From SIG452 sp045541975 (GTDB lineage Bacteria; Bacillota; Clostridia; UMGS1840): a stretch of DNA of 64,000 nt. A program made the position numbers and the translations under genes. The stretch covers positions 1 to 64,000 of the forward strand of contig JAZQKB010000034.1 in NCBI GenBank assembly GCA_045541975.1. Direction: 5' to 3'. Under the pieces are notes generated by a model. That model ran no database searches. It saw only the letters and a list, made by a program, of their open reading frames with translations, and was not told the DNA's origin. This document shows positions 17,187 to 26,761 of this stretch, piece after piece (positions within the stretch are counted from its first letter, which is position 1; every line of letters starts with the position of its first letter).

Positions 17187-17216
17187 ATTGTACCAACAGA
17201 AGATAGGCTTTGTCAA
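17187..17216 (-). promoter_or_regulatory. Promoter of the ATPase/radical SAM operon
   Basis: Minus strand TTGACA (17216-17211), 18-base spacer, TACAAT (17192-17187). Confidence 0.7.
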
Positions 17217-17333
17217 GAGGTATTTGTTTTTTCGGCAGATTTTGCCAGAATCTCCAATGGTATCCCAAAAAGAAAACAAATGAAACAAAGAATTCAAAAT
17301 TTTTAAAAAAATCGAAAAATTCAAAAAAAAATG

Positions 17334-17362
17334 TTGACATCAGAAAAATTATATATTATAAT
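17334..17362 (+). promoter_or_regulatory. Promoter of rpsU
   Basis: Perfect TTGACA (17334-17339), 17-base spacer, perfect TATAAT (17357-17362). Confidence 0.85.
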
Positions 17363-17434
17363 AACACTTGTGAATTTATGATACAAAATCTATCCGGCGT
17401 AACTGATTGCGTTTACGGGAGGAGGGACAGACCG

Positions 17435-17611
17435 ATGGCAGAAATCAGATTAAAAGATAACGAGTCTTTAGACAACGCTTTAAAAAGATTTAAAAGACAG
17501 TGTGCAAAAGCAGGTGTTCTTTCTGAAATCAGAAAAAGAGAACATTATGTAAAACCCAGCGTTAAAAGAAAGAAAAAATCCGAAGAAGCAAGAAAAAGAA
17601 AATTTAAATAA
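17435..17611 (+). CDS. rpsU: 30S ribosomal protein S21
   Basis: 58 residues, normal length for S21: an acidic start (MAEIRLKDNESLDNALKRFK) then a very basic tail (KKKSEEARKRKFK). The ATG at 17435 has GGAGGAGGG eight bases upstream; longer in-frame starts lack a ribosome site. Consensus promoter. Between its stop and the terminator (17612-17730) are small hairpins such as AGGAGCCACGCTCCT but no gene. Confidence 0.96.
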   Translation: MAEIRLKDNESLDNALKRFKRQCAKAGVLSEIRKREHYVKPSVKRKKKSEEARKRKFK

Positions 17612-17730
17612 GTTTTTTCTTTCATCCCTAATTCCACTAACCTATAGGAGCCACGCTCCTCATTATGTACCATTTCTCGCAGATGGTCAGTACGCTGATA
17701 ATATCATAAATTAGCAGGATAGTGAATTAT

Positions 17731-17760
17731 AAAAGCAGTTCCTTTTGGAACTGCTTTTTT
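17731..17760. terminator. Bidirectional terminator between rpsU and rsmI
   Basis: AAAAGCAGTTCC-TTTT-GGAACTGCTTTTTT, with A run and T run on either side of the stem, serving both convergent genes. Confidence 0.88.
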
Positions 17761-17763
17761 GTG

Positions 17764-18591
17764 TTAATCTTTATGAAAATAAGCATATACTTCCCGTTTT
17801 GGAAGGTTGCGGTCTATGGCAATCTGCTTGATGGCATCCTTTCCCGAAAGTCCTTGTTTCTGATAAAATTCCATATGCTCTTCCAAGGAAAGTTCATTGA
17901 AACTGCTTTCCTCTTTGGTACCGCCTTCTACCACAATCACAAACTCACCCTTTATGGGATTGGTTTCAAAATGGGTAAGCACCTGGGGTAAGGTGCCACG
18001 GATATGCTCTTCAAATTTTTTGGTGATTTCTCTGGAAACCGAAACCCGACGGTCTTCCCCGAACACCTCGCGCATATCGGTCAATGTTTTTAAAAGACGG
18101 TGGGGTGCTTCGTAAAAAATCAGGGTTTCTTCCCGATGTTTCACCTGCTCCAATTCTTTTTTGCGGTCATTTTGTTTGGAGGATAAAAATCCGATAAAGC
18201 TAAACTGTTTGGTAGAAAAACCGGATACCGTCAGCGCACAAACAAAGGCACAGGGACCGGGAACCGGAATCACATCAATGCCACGGCGAATGCATTCCTC
18301 CACAATCGCCTCACCGGGGTCTGAAATCGCAGGAGTTCCAGCATCAGAGACTAATGCAATCGTTTCGCCATTCTCTAAATGACGAAGCAAAAGACTGCTA
18401 CGCATAGCAGCATTATGCTCAAAATAGCTCACTAATTTCTTCTCTAATCCCAGTTTTTTCAGAAGAGAACCCGTTACACGGGTATCCTCTGCAGCCACAA
18501 GGTCTGCCTCTTCCAAAACTTCCCTGGCACGGGGAGATAAATCCCCCATGTTACCAATAGGGGTAGCAACAAGATATAACGTTCCCAACAT
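17764..18591 (-). CDS. rsmI: 16S rRNA (cytidine1402-2'-O)-methyltransferase
   Basis: 275 residues, typical RsmI. TLYLVATPIGNMGDLSPRA at the N-terminus, LVSDAGTPAISDPG as the SAM-binding loop and IFYEAPHRL are diagnostic of the tetrapyrrole-methylase-fold rRNA methyltransferase. It begins one base after the trmN6 stop, the conserved yabB-yabC pairing in Firmicutes. Confidence 0.95.
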   Translation of the reverse strand: MLGTLYLVATPIGNMGDLSPRAREVLEEADLVAAEDTRVTGSLLKKLGLEKKLVSYFEHNAAMRSSLLLRHLENGETIALVSDAGTPAISDPGEAIVEECIRRGIDVIPVPGPCAFVCALTVSGFSTKQFSFIGFLSSKQNDRKKELEQVKHREETLIFYEAPHRLLKTLTDMREVFGEDRRVSVSREITKKFEEHIRGTLPQVLTHFETNPIKGEFVIVVEGGTKEESSFNELSLEEHMEFYQKQGLSGKDAIKQIAIDRNLPKREVYAYFHKD

Positions 18592-18592
18592 A

Positions 18593-19315
18593 TTAAAACT
18601 CCTGCATCAAGCGAAATTCTTCGGTCATTTTTCCGTTTTCGTCATAGAGCATTAAGGGTGGCAGACAATCCAGCCAAACACCGCCGTTTTTCACAGCCTC
18701 CACCAAAAATAATGCAGCATCTTTTTTGGGGTTGGAGTGCACCAAGCGTAAACGTTTCGGCTCCAGCCGATGTGCTCTGAGTCCGGCAAGAATCTCAGCC
18801 AGATTCTGCGCCCGTTGAATCAAGAAAAGCTTGCCCCCGTCCCGAAGAAGACGGTAAGCCTTGTCAAATAAAATACTGTGAGAAAACTGCTCGGTATGTC
18901 GGGCAGTTTTTAAGTTCTCATTTTGATTTAATTTCCCGCTCTTTTCCAAAAAATAAGGCGGATTTACAGTGATCGCATCTGCCATGATGCCGTCCGGCAC
19001 CGAAAACTCAGCAATGTCGGTACAATAGAAATGACAATGTTCACCAATACCGTTATACTCTGCAGTTTTTCGGGATAATTCCGACATTACGGAATCTATT
19101 TCCACAAAGTGAATCTCTTTCGGCTGATAATTCAAGTAGCAAAAAAATCCGACTGCTCCCGTTCCCGAGCAGATATCAAACAGAACATCCTTCTTTCCCA
19201 TTCTGGCAAAACGGGAAAGGAGCACTGCATCAGTGCCAAATTTAAAGGAATCTTCCCGTTGGAAAACCGTAAACTGTTCATTAATTCTGGAAGCAATTTC
19301 TCTGTTTTCTGCCAA
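18593..19315 (-). CDS. tRNA1(Val) A37 N6-methyltransferase-like protein (YabB/TrmN6)
   Basis: 240 residues. SAM motif I DICSGTGAVG (47-56) and the N6-adenine motif NPPY (118-121) are present. FKFGTDAVLLS near residue 25 is typical of the YabB/TrmN6 family. Translationally adjacent to rsmI. Substrate is by family homology. Confidence 0.88.
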   Translation of the reverse strand: MAENREIASRINEQFTVFQREDSFKFGTDAVLLSRFARMGKKDVLFDICSGTGAVGFFCYLNYQPKEIHFVEIDSVMSELSRKTAEYNGIGEHCHFYCTDIAEFSVPDGIMADAITVNPPYFLEKSGKLNQNENLKTARHTEQFSHSILFDKAYRLLRDGGKLFLIQRAQNLAEILAGLRAHRLEPKRLRLVHSNPKKDAALFLVEAVKNGGVWLDCLPPLMLYDENGKMTEEFRLMQEF

Positions 19316-19380
19316 GTGAATCTCCCCTTACCACACTTTTGGAATCATGTCTGCCATGGCACGGAAGCTGCCTAAAATGA

Positions 19381-21228
19381 TTAGGAAACTTTAGCCATCA
19401 ACTTGATAATGAATATTAAAACCATTACAACCAGCGTGATAATCAACAAAATGCTAACGATCAAACCGGTGTAAGATTCCTGCTGATTGGTCAGAATAAT
19501 ACGGGGGCTGCTATATTCCTCAGGATTTTCTGTGTGAGTCAGATGCTCTAAGAGTGCCTGTCCTTCAGAACCGTAGTCTTCTTCCACTTCCCGTTCTAAA
19601 AATGCATCAAAACCAAGCTCTCCGGAGAAGACTCCGCTGGAAGATGCAAGCGAAATGGAGGTATAGCTATCTGCTAAATTCAGCTCTACGCCGTTATCCA
19701 AACGGATTCCCATGACTCGTTTTCCGGGTTCATTGTTAAAGTTAACTTGCACAGTAAAACCGGAAATCTGCGGAAATTCTGTGGTGGCAGTGGCAGGATC
19801 AATGGTGCCGTCTTCCCTCAGCTCAATGTGATACAAACAACCCTCCAGAGCTGTTCTGAGCATTTTCGGGGTAACATTTTTCACCTGCACAGTGTACTGA
19901 TTAGGAAGTACCGCCAAAATAGTGGCTTTGGTGATTTCACCTTCCGGAATGCTGGCCTCAATACTGCCTGCATTTACCATTGCAACGGTTGCCATCGTTT
20001 TCTGACGGTATGCATCCGCAACAAAATTTCCAAGGGGGTCTGACTGATACAGCATAGAATAACTATACGGAATGGTGGTTTCTGCTCTGGCAATATCAGC
20101 GCCTAAAATCTCAGACTGACGATGGGCAATTTCATTTTCCAATGCAACTACCGCTTCATCCTGAGGCAGATTCAGAATCCCTTCATAGCTCCACTGTGTG
20201 GTGGATAGATTGGTAATTTTACGGTAGGCATCAAAATTGATGGTCAATTCGATTGCCTGTTTCCCGTTGAACCCAGGATTTAAAATCAAAGTATCACCAA
20301 TCCATCTACCGGTTTCTTCCACATGGTCGTGGCCGTCTAAAACAAAATCAATGCCATTTACAAAGGCTGTCACCTGGTCTATAGTGGTGTTGCCTTCGTT
20401 ACCAACATGGCTCAGCGCAATAATCACATCTGCGCCTTCGGCTTTCAGTTTATTCACACATTTCTGAGCGGTTCTGGCAGCATCTTCCAGATAAACATCT
20501 TCTAGATTCTGCAGGCTGGCATCCAACCGCAAATCAGGATTTAAAATGCTAAAAAAGCCAACATTGATGCCGTTCACATCTAAAATAATGGTATCTCCTA
20601 ACAAAGGCATTCTCTCTTTTGCATACGAAATATTGGAAGATAACATATGAAAACCGGCTTCAGTCTGCACTTTGCGCAGTGGTTCAATCCCGTTTTCCAA
20701 ATCGGCTTCCCCGATCCCTGCCACACGGTATCCGGCTGCATTCATCAGAGAAAGCACATCGCTGATGGTTTCTTCGGTGGTAAACAAATTGGAAGTCAGA
20801 TAGTCACCGCCATCCACCAGGATACTGCCGGGAATGGAACGCTGAATGGCAGCAATACCGGAATATCCCAAAGTGCCACTGGTAGCATTCTGTTGAAAAT
20901 GCCCGTGAATATCGGAAGTAAAAAGAATGGTAACGGTAGTACCGTTTTCCCCGATCACAGTCGGTGTGGGACTGGGCGTTGCTGCTACAGTAGCAGGTTC
21001 TGCAACCGCTGCAGGTTTGGAAGTTACTGCTGCAGGAGTATTTTCTACAACTGCTGTGGGACTGGGCGTTGCTACTGCAGAATCGGGTTCTACATCTGCG
21101 GGGGCTTCATTTACAACGGCATCCGTTGCGGGCTGAACTGGCTCTGCAGGACTTTCCACAGGCTGAGCAAACACACTTATGGTACATAAACAAACAAGTA
21201 ATAACAAAACCGTTAGTTTTTTCATCAT
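19381..21228 (-). CDS. Membrane-anchored 5'-nucleotidase/metallophosphoesterase
   Basis: 615 residues. Signal peptide, then a Pro/Ala/Thr/Val-rich linker with TPSPT repeats (about 25-95), a calcineurin-like domain (LFTSDIHGHF and LDGHDH as metal ligands), a 5'-nucleotidase C-terminal domain (about 370-550; DPLGNFVADAYRQ), and a C-terminal membrane helix ending in KLMAKVS. It should hydrolyse nucleotides or UDP-sugars outside the cell. It starts inside the end of the upstream SLH gene by a 4-base ATGA overlap, so the two are coupled. Confidence 0.88.
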   Translation of the reverse strand: MMKKLTVLLLLVCLCTISVFAQPVESPAEPVQPATDAVVNEAPADVEPDSAVATPSPTAVVENTPAAVTSKPAAVAEPATVAATPSPTPTVIGENGTTVTILFTSDIHGHFQQNATSGTLGYSGIAAIQRSIPGSILVDGGDYLTSNLFTTEETISDVLSLMNAAGYRVAGIGEADLENGIEPLRKVQTEAGFHMLSSNISYAKERMPLLGDTIILDVNGINVGFFSILNPDLRLDASLQNLEDVYLEDAARTAQKCVNKLKAEGADVIIALSHVGNEGNTTIDQVTAFVNGIDFVLDGHDHVEETGRWIGDTLILNPGFNGKQAIELTINFDAYRKITNLSTTQWSYEGILNLPQDEAVVALENEIAHRQSEILGADIARAETTIPYSYSMLYQSDPLGNFVADAYRQKTMATVAMVNAGSIEASIPEGEITKATILAVLPNQYTVQVKNVTPKMLRTALEGCLYHIELREDGTIDPATATTEFPQISGFTVQVNFNNEPGKRVMGIRLDNGVELNLADSYTSISLASSSGVFSGELGFDAFLEREVEEDYGSEGQALLEHLTHTENPEEYSSPRIILTNQQESYTGLIVSILLIITLVVMVLIFIIKLMAKVS

Positions 21229-22310
21229 TTGGCATTTCCTTTCTCATGGTACTGATACGGAAACCGATACGGCAACTGCATCACAGAAGCGATTACCTTT
21301 GCCACCTCTGCACGGGTAGCTAATTTCAACGGTAAAAACTCGCCACTTTCATATCCGTTGACACAACCTGCCTGCTGCAGACTCTGAATCGGGTCATAAG
21401 CATAGTTGGCAATTTGTGCAAAATCTAAAAACTCATATCGGGGACGTAGCCTTGCAACTGTGGACTGAGTCCGACGGTATGCCCGATAGATCACCGCACA
21501 CATTTCCTGACGGGTAACAAACTCATTCGGGGAAAATTCTCCCTCGTAAATCCATTGAAACAGTGAAAAATACTCTGCACAGCGTAAAGCGTCATAATAC
21601 CAACTGTCTGCACTGACATCCGGATACTGACTTGTTTCATAAGAGTAACTATCGTCCAAAAAGGCCCTCGTTACCAGGTGGCAAAGCTCGGCACGGGTGA
21701 TCGGACTCTCTGGCTGGAAAGTGCCGTCCGGATAGCCGGAAATATGACCGTTTTCTTTTAAGTACGAAATAGCAGGGATGACCCAGTCGTATCCTGCAAG
21801 ATCCAAAAAAGGAGGAGCAGGGGTTGGTGTTGGCTCGGGAGTGGGTTCCGGCGTGGAAGAAGGTTCCGGTTCTTCTTCGGGACCATCATCAGAAGGCGGA
21901 ACATAAGCAATGTTATTCCCCATAACAGATAAAAAGAAAATTTCCATACTTTCGGGGACTCTTCCCGTTTCGGCAATATAGACCACTTCCTCTTGAAAAG
22001 CCTGGTCAAAGGTTACCATAACGGGCAAATATTTTTCCTGCTGGAAAATATATAAAAGCAATAAACTAAGAAAATAATTTTCTAGGGTTTCTCTGTCTTC
22101 CGGTTTCTGAAGCTTGTCTGCCTCTTCATCCAACACATTCATAAAGGAACGAGTCATTTCTTCGGAAAGGCCCCCATCTAAAAACCGCTCAATTAAACCG
22201 GGGTCCATGTTTAAAAGCACATCATAGGTGGAAACCTCACGGGCAAAGCAAACAAAGCCTTGCAACCATGTGATTACAAGTACCAATAAAAACGCAACGA
22301 AACGTTTCAC
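21225..22310 (-). CDS. SLH-domain surface protein
   Basis: 361 residues. Signal peptide (about 1-23), a helical region of unknown function (24-145), a Pro/Glu/Thr linker (EPEPSSTPEPTPEPTPTPAP) and three C-terminal SLH domains (GYPDGTFQPESPITRAELC; EGEFSPNEFVTRQEMCA; GYESGEFLPLKLATRAEVA). The wall-anchoring SLH block is C-terminal, the reverse of the large S-layer protein. Coupled to the 5'-nucleotidase gene. Confidence 0.88.
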   Translation of the reverse strand: MKRFVAFLLVLVITWLQGFVCFAREVSTYDVLLNMDPGLIERFLDGGLSEEMTRSFMNVLDEEADKLQKPEDRETLENYFLSLLLLYIFQQEKYLPVMVTFDQAFQEEVVYIAETGRVPESMEIFFLSVMGNNIAYVPPSDDGPEEEPEPSSTPEPTPEPTPTPAPPFLDLAGYDWVIPAISYLKENGHISGYPDGTFQPESPITRAELCHLVTRAFLDDSYSYETSQYPDVSADSWYYDALRCAEYFSLFQWIYEGEFSPNEFVTRQEMCAVIYRAYRRTQSTVARLRPRYEFLDFAQIANYAYDPIQSLQQAGCVNGYESGEFLPLKLATRAEVAKVIASVMQLPYRFPYQYHEKGNAK

Positions 22311-22367
22311 TTCTCTGCCAGCTCCTTTCCAAAATGTGAGATTCCATCCAATTCTTATACATTCTAT

Positions 22368-22396
22368 ATTTTAATGTATTTTTGCAGTTTCGTCAA
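22368..22396 (-). promoter_or_regulatory. Promoter of the SLH/5'-nucleotidase pair
   Basis: Minus strand TTGACG (22396-22391), 17-base spacer, TAAAAT (22373-22368). Confidence 0.6.
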
Positions 22397-22468
22397 GGTT
22401 TTTTCGGAAATATTGTGAAAATTAATTGTGTAATTCTTGTGTTTTTCGGGGTTTTCTTCCAAAAAAGA

Positions 22469-22497
22469 TTGACGGAGCAAAAAAATCATATTATAAT
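22469..22497 (+). promoter_or_regulatory. Promoter of the phosphodiester glycosidase gene
   Basis: TTGACG (22469-22474), 17-base spacer, TATAAT (22492-22497), divergent from the SLH promoter. Confidence 0.7.
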
Positions 22498-22588
22498 AAA
22501 AATGTATTTTGTAAGAAATGGAAACGAACCTTTTTTAGTTAAATTCGTCTAAAAGACATCAAAACAGGTAAGAAAGGAGACGAATTTT

Positions 22589-24658
22589 ATGAAACCATCT
22601 TCATTTGTATCGAAAATCACTGCAATGCTACTCCTTCTTTTGCAGATGATTTCCATCACCGGCTTTGCCAGTGACTCCAATCATTGGGAAACTACATACA
22701 GTCCGTTATCGGGCGTTTGGGTAAAAACAGTATCCACCATTGAAAACGGTGGCTTCTTTAACTACCAGGTGGTAACCTGCGACTTGTCTAACCCGAATAT
22801 TGCCCTGGACTTACTTTATCCCGCTGAAGGGGGAAACACCTTAAAACCGACCCGTGAAATCGGAAAAGAAAACGGGGCAGCAGTCATCATCAATGCCGAC
22901 TACTTTAACCGTTCCAACGGAGCAAATGAAGGCTCTGCCGTGGGTTATAACCAAAAGGATGGCAAACTCCTCTCCAACGCTTTGGAAGAGCAGGTTTATT
23001 CATTCTCCTACAAAGATGACCATCAGTTTTCCTTCGATATTTTCTCCAATCAGATTAAAATTGGATTCCGGGATGAAGTGTTTGAATTTGTGAAAACCTA
23101 CAATAAATACTCCTCCCTGGAGGGTGTGGCAATTTTCGACAGTCACTGGGGAAAAGAATCCTTAGGATCAGAAGGAACTTTGGTAGAACTGGTGATCAAA
23201 GACAATGTATTAACCGAAATCCGAAGAGACATGCCTCCGGTAGCAATTCCTGAAAACGGGTTTGTGTTAGCCGGGTTGTCCGATTTAACCACCCTGTTTG
23301 ATCAGGTGCAGGTGGGTGATCAAGTAACCCTGGAAGTGATTACCACTCCCGAGCTTTCCTTTTTGCCTGACTTCACGGTAGGCGGTGGTTCTCTTCTGGT
23401 AGAACAGGGAGAAATTGTGGAAACAATGTCTTATCCGAAAACCTCTTCCTCCTTCCCTGCCATCGGAATTTCCGAAGATGGGAAAACGCTTTGGATGATT
23501 ACCGTTGTGAATCAAAACGGGCTGAATTTAAAGCGAATGGCAGAGCTTTGCAAACAGCAGGGTGCTTATTATGCAATGGCGTTGGACGGTGGCGGTTCTA
23601 CCCAATGTGCAGTCAAAAACAATGTAACCGGCGAACTGGAATATATTCATCCGTTATCTTCCGGCTATGAACGTGCCATTGCCAACGGTGTGGGCATCCT
23701 GACGCAGAACCCAAATCCCAAGGCATACGGAATCCTTGTGGAAGATGCTGTGATATTTCAAAATGTTCCCAAAAAAATCGGATATACCGTTTATGACGAA
23801 AACGGAGACCCTATGGAAGTGAAATCCTCTAAGGTCAAATTTTCGCTGCAAAACGAAAACGGACGGGTAGAAAACGGTTTTTACTATGGAGAAACTGTTT
23901 CCACAGAACCCTTGATTATCGAATATGAGGACGCTCTTTCGGAATGTGAAATCAAAACGGTTGCTCCAGCTCTTTACGCCACAAAAAATAAAGACGGCAC
24001 CTACACCGCAATCAACGGAGAAGGCTACCAGCTTGTGATCACTGCAGAAGAATACCAAAAAAGCCGTAATATCACTTTAGTGGACGAACTTCCCCAAGTG
24101 GATGTGATGGCAGACAATTTAGGACTTCCCGAAACCTTGAATCTTTACGGTGGAAGCGCAAATTATCAAACACTTTGGAACCGTTTGTTAACGGTGAATG
24201 TTTTAAACAAATCCAACCGCACCATTTATCCGTTCCAAACAGACCGGATTGAAAACGATTGGATTGAAATTGTCACCTTAGACAATCTGGAGGGGCAGAT
24301 TTTAAACAAACGGATGACCGAATGGAACCGTTTTCTGGATACCTTAAATACTGAAAAGAACAACATCATTATCTGTCTGGAGGATCCCATTTCCTTCTCC
24401 AGAAAGCAGGAAGCAGAACTGTTTTTCTCTTTGATTTCCAAGGCACGCTATCAGGGCAAAAACATCCTGGTAATACACCGTGGTGAAAAAACAGAATTAA
24501 TATCCCTAAAAGACGGCGTTCGGGTGCTTTCTGTTGCTTATGACACCACGAAGCCGGAGAATCTTTTTAAAACACCTACAGAATTTATTAAAATTCACTA
24601 CAACAAAAACCAAATGACCTATGAACTTGTGTCAAATCAAGTCTTTTACGAAAACTAA
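22589..24658 (+). CDS. Secreted phosphodiester glycosidase family protein (NAGPA domain)
   Basis: 689 residues. Signal peptide (to about residue 28), then a NAGPA/DUF2233 domain: INADYFNRSNGANEGSAVG at about 100-120 and the signature MALDGGGSTQCAV near 330. The C-terminal 300 residues start with a beta-rich part and end with a segment that lacks recognisable motifs. Family members cleave sugar-1-phosphodiester linkages, and bacterial forms are linked to envelope polysaccharide. AAAGGAG precedes the ATG. The surface gene neighbourhood supports an envelope role. Confidence 0.85.
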   Translation: MKPSSFVSKITAMLLLLLQMISITGFASDSNHWETTYSPLSGVWVKTVSTIENGGFFNYQVVTCDLSNPNIALDLLYPAEGGNTLKPTREIGKENGAAVIINADYFNRSNGANEGSAVGYNQKDGKLLSNALEEQVYSFSYKDDHQFSFDIFSNQIKIGFRDEVFEFVKTYNKYSSLEGVAIFDSHWGKESLGSEGTLVELVIKDNVLTEIRRDMPPVAIPENGFVLAGLSDLTTLFDQVQVGDQVTLEVITTPELSFLPDFTVGGGSLLVEQGEIVETMSYPKTSSSFPAIGISEDGKTLWMITVVNQNGLNLKRMAELCKQQGAYYAMALDGGGSTQCAVKNNVTGELEYIHPLSSGYERAIANGVGILTQNPNPKAYGILVEDAVIFQNVPKKIGYTVYDENGDPMEVKSSKVKFSLQNENGRVENGFYYGETVSTEPLIIEYEDALSECEIKTVAPALYATKNKDGTYTAINGEGYQLVITAEEYQKSRNITLVDELPQVDVMADNLGLPETLNLYGGSANYQTLWNRLLTVNVLNKSNRTIYPFQTDRIENDWIEIVTLDNLEGQILNKRMTEWNRFLDTLNTEKNNIIICLEDPISFSRKQEAELFFSLISKARYQGKNILVIHRGEKTELISLKDGVRVLSVAYDTTKPENLFKTPTEFIKIHYNKNQMTYELVSNQVFYEN

Positions 24659-24679
24659 CTTTTGTTAGGAGTATTCTTT

Positions 24680-25300
24680 ATGGACAAACGGCCGCTTCAT
24701 CTTGTTTATGTGGCAATCCTTATGAATCTTGGTTTGTTTTGGGCAGCTTATCAACTTAGGCTGCCCTTTTTGGCGTACCACACGGGAACCGTATATGTGA
24801 CCGCATTACTGGGTGCAACCGGTGGCATCTTAGCTGCTATCGTAACATTTTTGGCGCTGGCCTGTTTCTATTTTGGAAGTTCCTACGCCTGGTTTCTGCT
24901 GGGAGGGATTTGCATTGCAACCCTGGTGGGAGAACAGCTAAAAAAAGAAACCCGTCACAAAAGCTGGGCTTTTGTAACGGGTGAAATCTTTTTGATTGAG
25001 GCATTCTGCCATATTTTATTTACCATTTCATTTCGGTACTGCGTTCCCTTCGACATTTTAGGACAACCCATTTTCTATGCGCTTTTACCCAAAATGAACC
25101 GGGTATTTGCTACGATGATTGCCGGAACGGTAGTGTCTTTGCTGACTGCTCTTCTGACAGTGGGTTGCGCCACGGTATGTATTCTTTGCACGCCAAAGCG
25201 ACTGATTGTATCAAAAGAAGAACTCAAAAAAGAAGAAGCAAAGACGAAAGAAAGACCGTTAAAAAAGAAGCGCCTTCAGCGCAAGAAGAACCAGGATTGA
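24680..25300 (+). CDS. Multi-pass membrane protein with basic tail, possibly ECF S-component-like
   Basis: About 206 residues, five to six hydrophobic helices, then a strongly basic C-terminal tail rich in Lys and Glu (from about residue 180). The start is the ATG at 24680, eight bases after TAGGAG, rather than an upstream TTG. It follows the glycosidase gene by 21 bases and is probably co-transcribed. The helix pattern with a GGxxGA-like loop (LLGATGGILAAIV) recalls ECF transporter substrate subunits, but I do not recognise a specific family. Its last 42 bases overlap the convergent mntP gene. Confidence 0.6.
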   Translation: MDKRPLHLVYVAILMNLGLFWAAYQLRLPFLAYHTGTVYVTALLGATGGILAAIVTFLALACFYFGSSYAWFLLGGICIATLVGEQLKKETRHKSWAFVTGEIFLIEAFCHILFTISFRYCVPFDILGQPIFYALLPKMNRVFATMIAGTVVSLLTALLTVGCATVCILCTPKRLIVSKEELKKEEAKTKERPLKKKRLQRKKNQD

Positions 25301-25807
25301 ACCTCCTAGCACTTCTGCTTTTTTGCCAAGCATTTCACCGAATTTTTTCCCTAATAAAACGGCAAGAAAACTGCATAGAAAAGTGGTCAAGCAAATCATT
25401 GCTGCCGATGAGAAAATCGACACTTTCATACTGCAAAATGCAATCCCCACGGCAAACGCATCAATACTGGTAGCAATCGCCTGCATGAAAAGAACCCCGT
25501 AAGTCATTACGGTGGGTTCTTTTTTTTCCAGCTGTTCATGGCAGAGACCTTCCTTTAGCATTTTTGCTCCCAAAAAGCCTAAAATCAAGAAAATAATCAG
25601 TCCCGAATACTGCACCAGCCACTTAGAAAAGATACCGCCTGTGCAATATCCTAACATAGGCATCAATCCCTGGAAAATACCAAAGAAAACAGGCATCATA
25701 AATTTTTTATCCTGCCCCATCCGATAGACCATACCATTGGTTAAGGACACGGCAACAGCATCCATACTAAGACCGATGCCAATCATAATGATCTCTACTA
25801 AATTCAT
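25259..25807 (-). CDS. mntP: MntP/YtaF-family manganese efflux pump
   Basis: 182 residues, six helices. The duplicated signature (GIGLSMDAVAVSL in helix 1 and ATSIDAFAVGIAF in helix 4) with conserved membrane Asp residues identifies the MntP family of Mn(II) exporters. It follows era by 11 bases. No yybP-ykoY manganese riboswitch is present upstream. The tail overlaps the opposing membrane-protein gene. Confidence 0.88.
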   Translation of the reverse strand: MNLVEIIMIGIGLSMDAVAVSLTNGMVYRMGQDKKFMMPVFFGIFQGLMPMLGYCTGGIFSKWLVQYSGLIIFLILGFLGAKMLKEGLCHEQLEKKEPTVMTYGVLFMQAIATSIDAFAVGIAFCSMKVSIFSSAAMICLTTFLCSFLAVLLGKKFGEMLGKKAEVLGGSILVLLALKALLF

Positions 25808-25818
25808 ATGTATCCCTT

Positions 25819-26703
25819 TTATTCCACATCGGATAACCCGAAGGTGCGGATTTTATAAATATTGTTTCGCCAATCACGGTTCACTTTCACCCAAAGCTCT
25901 AAGTGAACCTTTTTTTGATATTTTTTCTCTAATTCTTCCCGTGCCATGGTGCCGATTTTCTTTAGGAAGGACCCTTCCTTCCCAATGATAATCCGTTTGT
26001 GGCTATCCTTTTCGCAATAGATGTTCACACCGCATTTTAACAGATTCTTTGTTTCTTCCATCTGCACGGTTTCTAATGCTAACCCGTGAGGAATTTCTTC
26101 ATTTAACAGTTTTAGAAGCTTTTCACGAATGATTTCGCAAATCTGCATCCTGGGATCGGTGTCAGTTTTCATATCTTCGGGATAGAAAAAGGGCCCTTCC
26201 ACCAGATGATCTTTTAAAATGCTGACTAAAAGGTCTACACCGTCCCGCTTTAGGGCAGAAACAGGCACCACTTCGATAAAATCATACAATTTGGAATATT
26301 CCAAAATCACGGGAAGCAGTTTTTCCTTGGGAATCGTGTCAATTTTATTTAAAACTAAAATTGTAGGAATCTTATTTTTCTTAAAATTTTCGATAATTTT
26401 CTTTTCAATGTCACCGGGGAAACGGGGTTCTGCCACCAAAACGGTTACATCACAGTCTGCCACCGCACCGTTTGCCGCCGACATCATTTCTTCCCCTAAA
26501 CGGGTTTTGGGGGTATGAATACCGGGAGTATCGGTAAATACAATCTGATCGTCCCCTTGGGTTAAAATCCCCACAATCCGGTTACGAGTAGTCTGGGAAC
26601 GGTAAGACACAATTGCCACCTTTTCTCCGATGATGGTATTTAGTAAGGTGGATTTCCCCGTGTTGGGACGCCCCACCAAGGCAACAAAGCCTGATCTTGT
26701 CAT
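25819..26703 (-). CDS. era: GTPase Era
   Basis: 294 residues. G1 GRPNTGKST (11-19), G3 DTPG, G4 NKID and the C-terminal KH domain (IIIGKEGSFLKKIGTMAR). Era binds 16S rRNA in 30S assembly. In many Clostridia it follows ybeY and dgkA; here it precedes mntP, so the cluster has been split. Confidence 0.96.
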   Translation of the reverse strand: MTRSGFVALVGRPNTGKSTLLNTIIGEKVAIVSYRSQTTRNRIVGILTQGDDQIVFTDTPGIHTPKTRLGEEMMSAANGAVADCDVTVLVAEPRFPGDIEKKIIENFKKNKIPTILVLNKIDTIPKEKLLPVILEYSKLYDFIEVVPVSALKRDGVDLLVSILKDHLVEGPFFYPEDMKTDTDPRMQICEIIREKLLKLLNEEIPHGLALETVQMEETKNLLKCGVNIYCEKDSHKRIIIGKEGSFLKKIGTMAREELEKKYQKKVHLELWVKVNRDWRNNIYKIRTFGLSDVE

Positions 26704-26761
26704 AGTGTATCTCTCCGTTTTTCGGTTTTTTGGTCTGTGCTTTTCATCTAATCTATTTTCA

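Noticed and set aside
17612..17730. Hairpins after rpsU resembling the structured repeat
   Set aside because: Only short words are shared; the stem order differs.
20647..21189. Cys/Gly-rich 180-codon rightward frame
   Set aside because: It is the complement of the TPSPT-repeat linker of the 5'-nucleotidase; the apparent Cys repeats come from that repeat.
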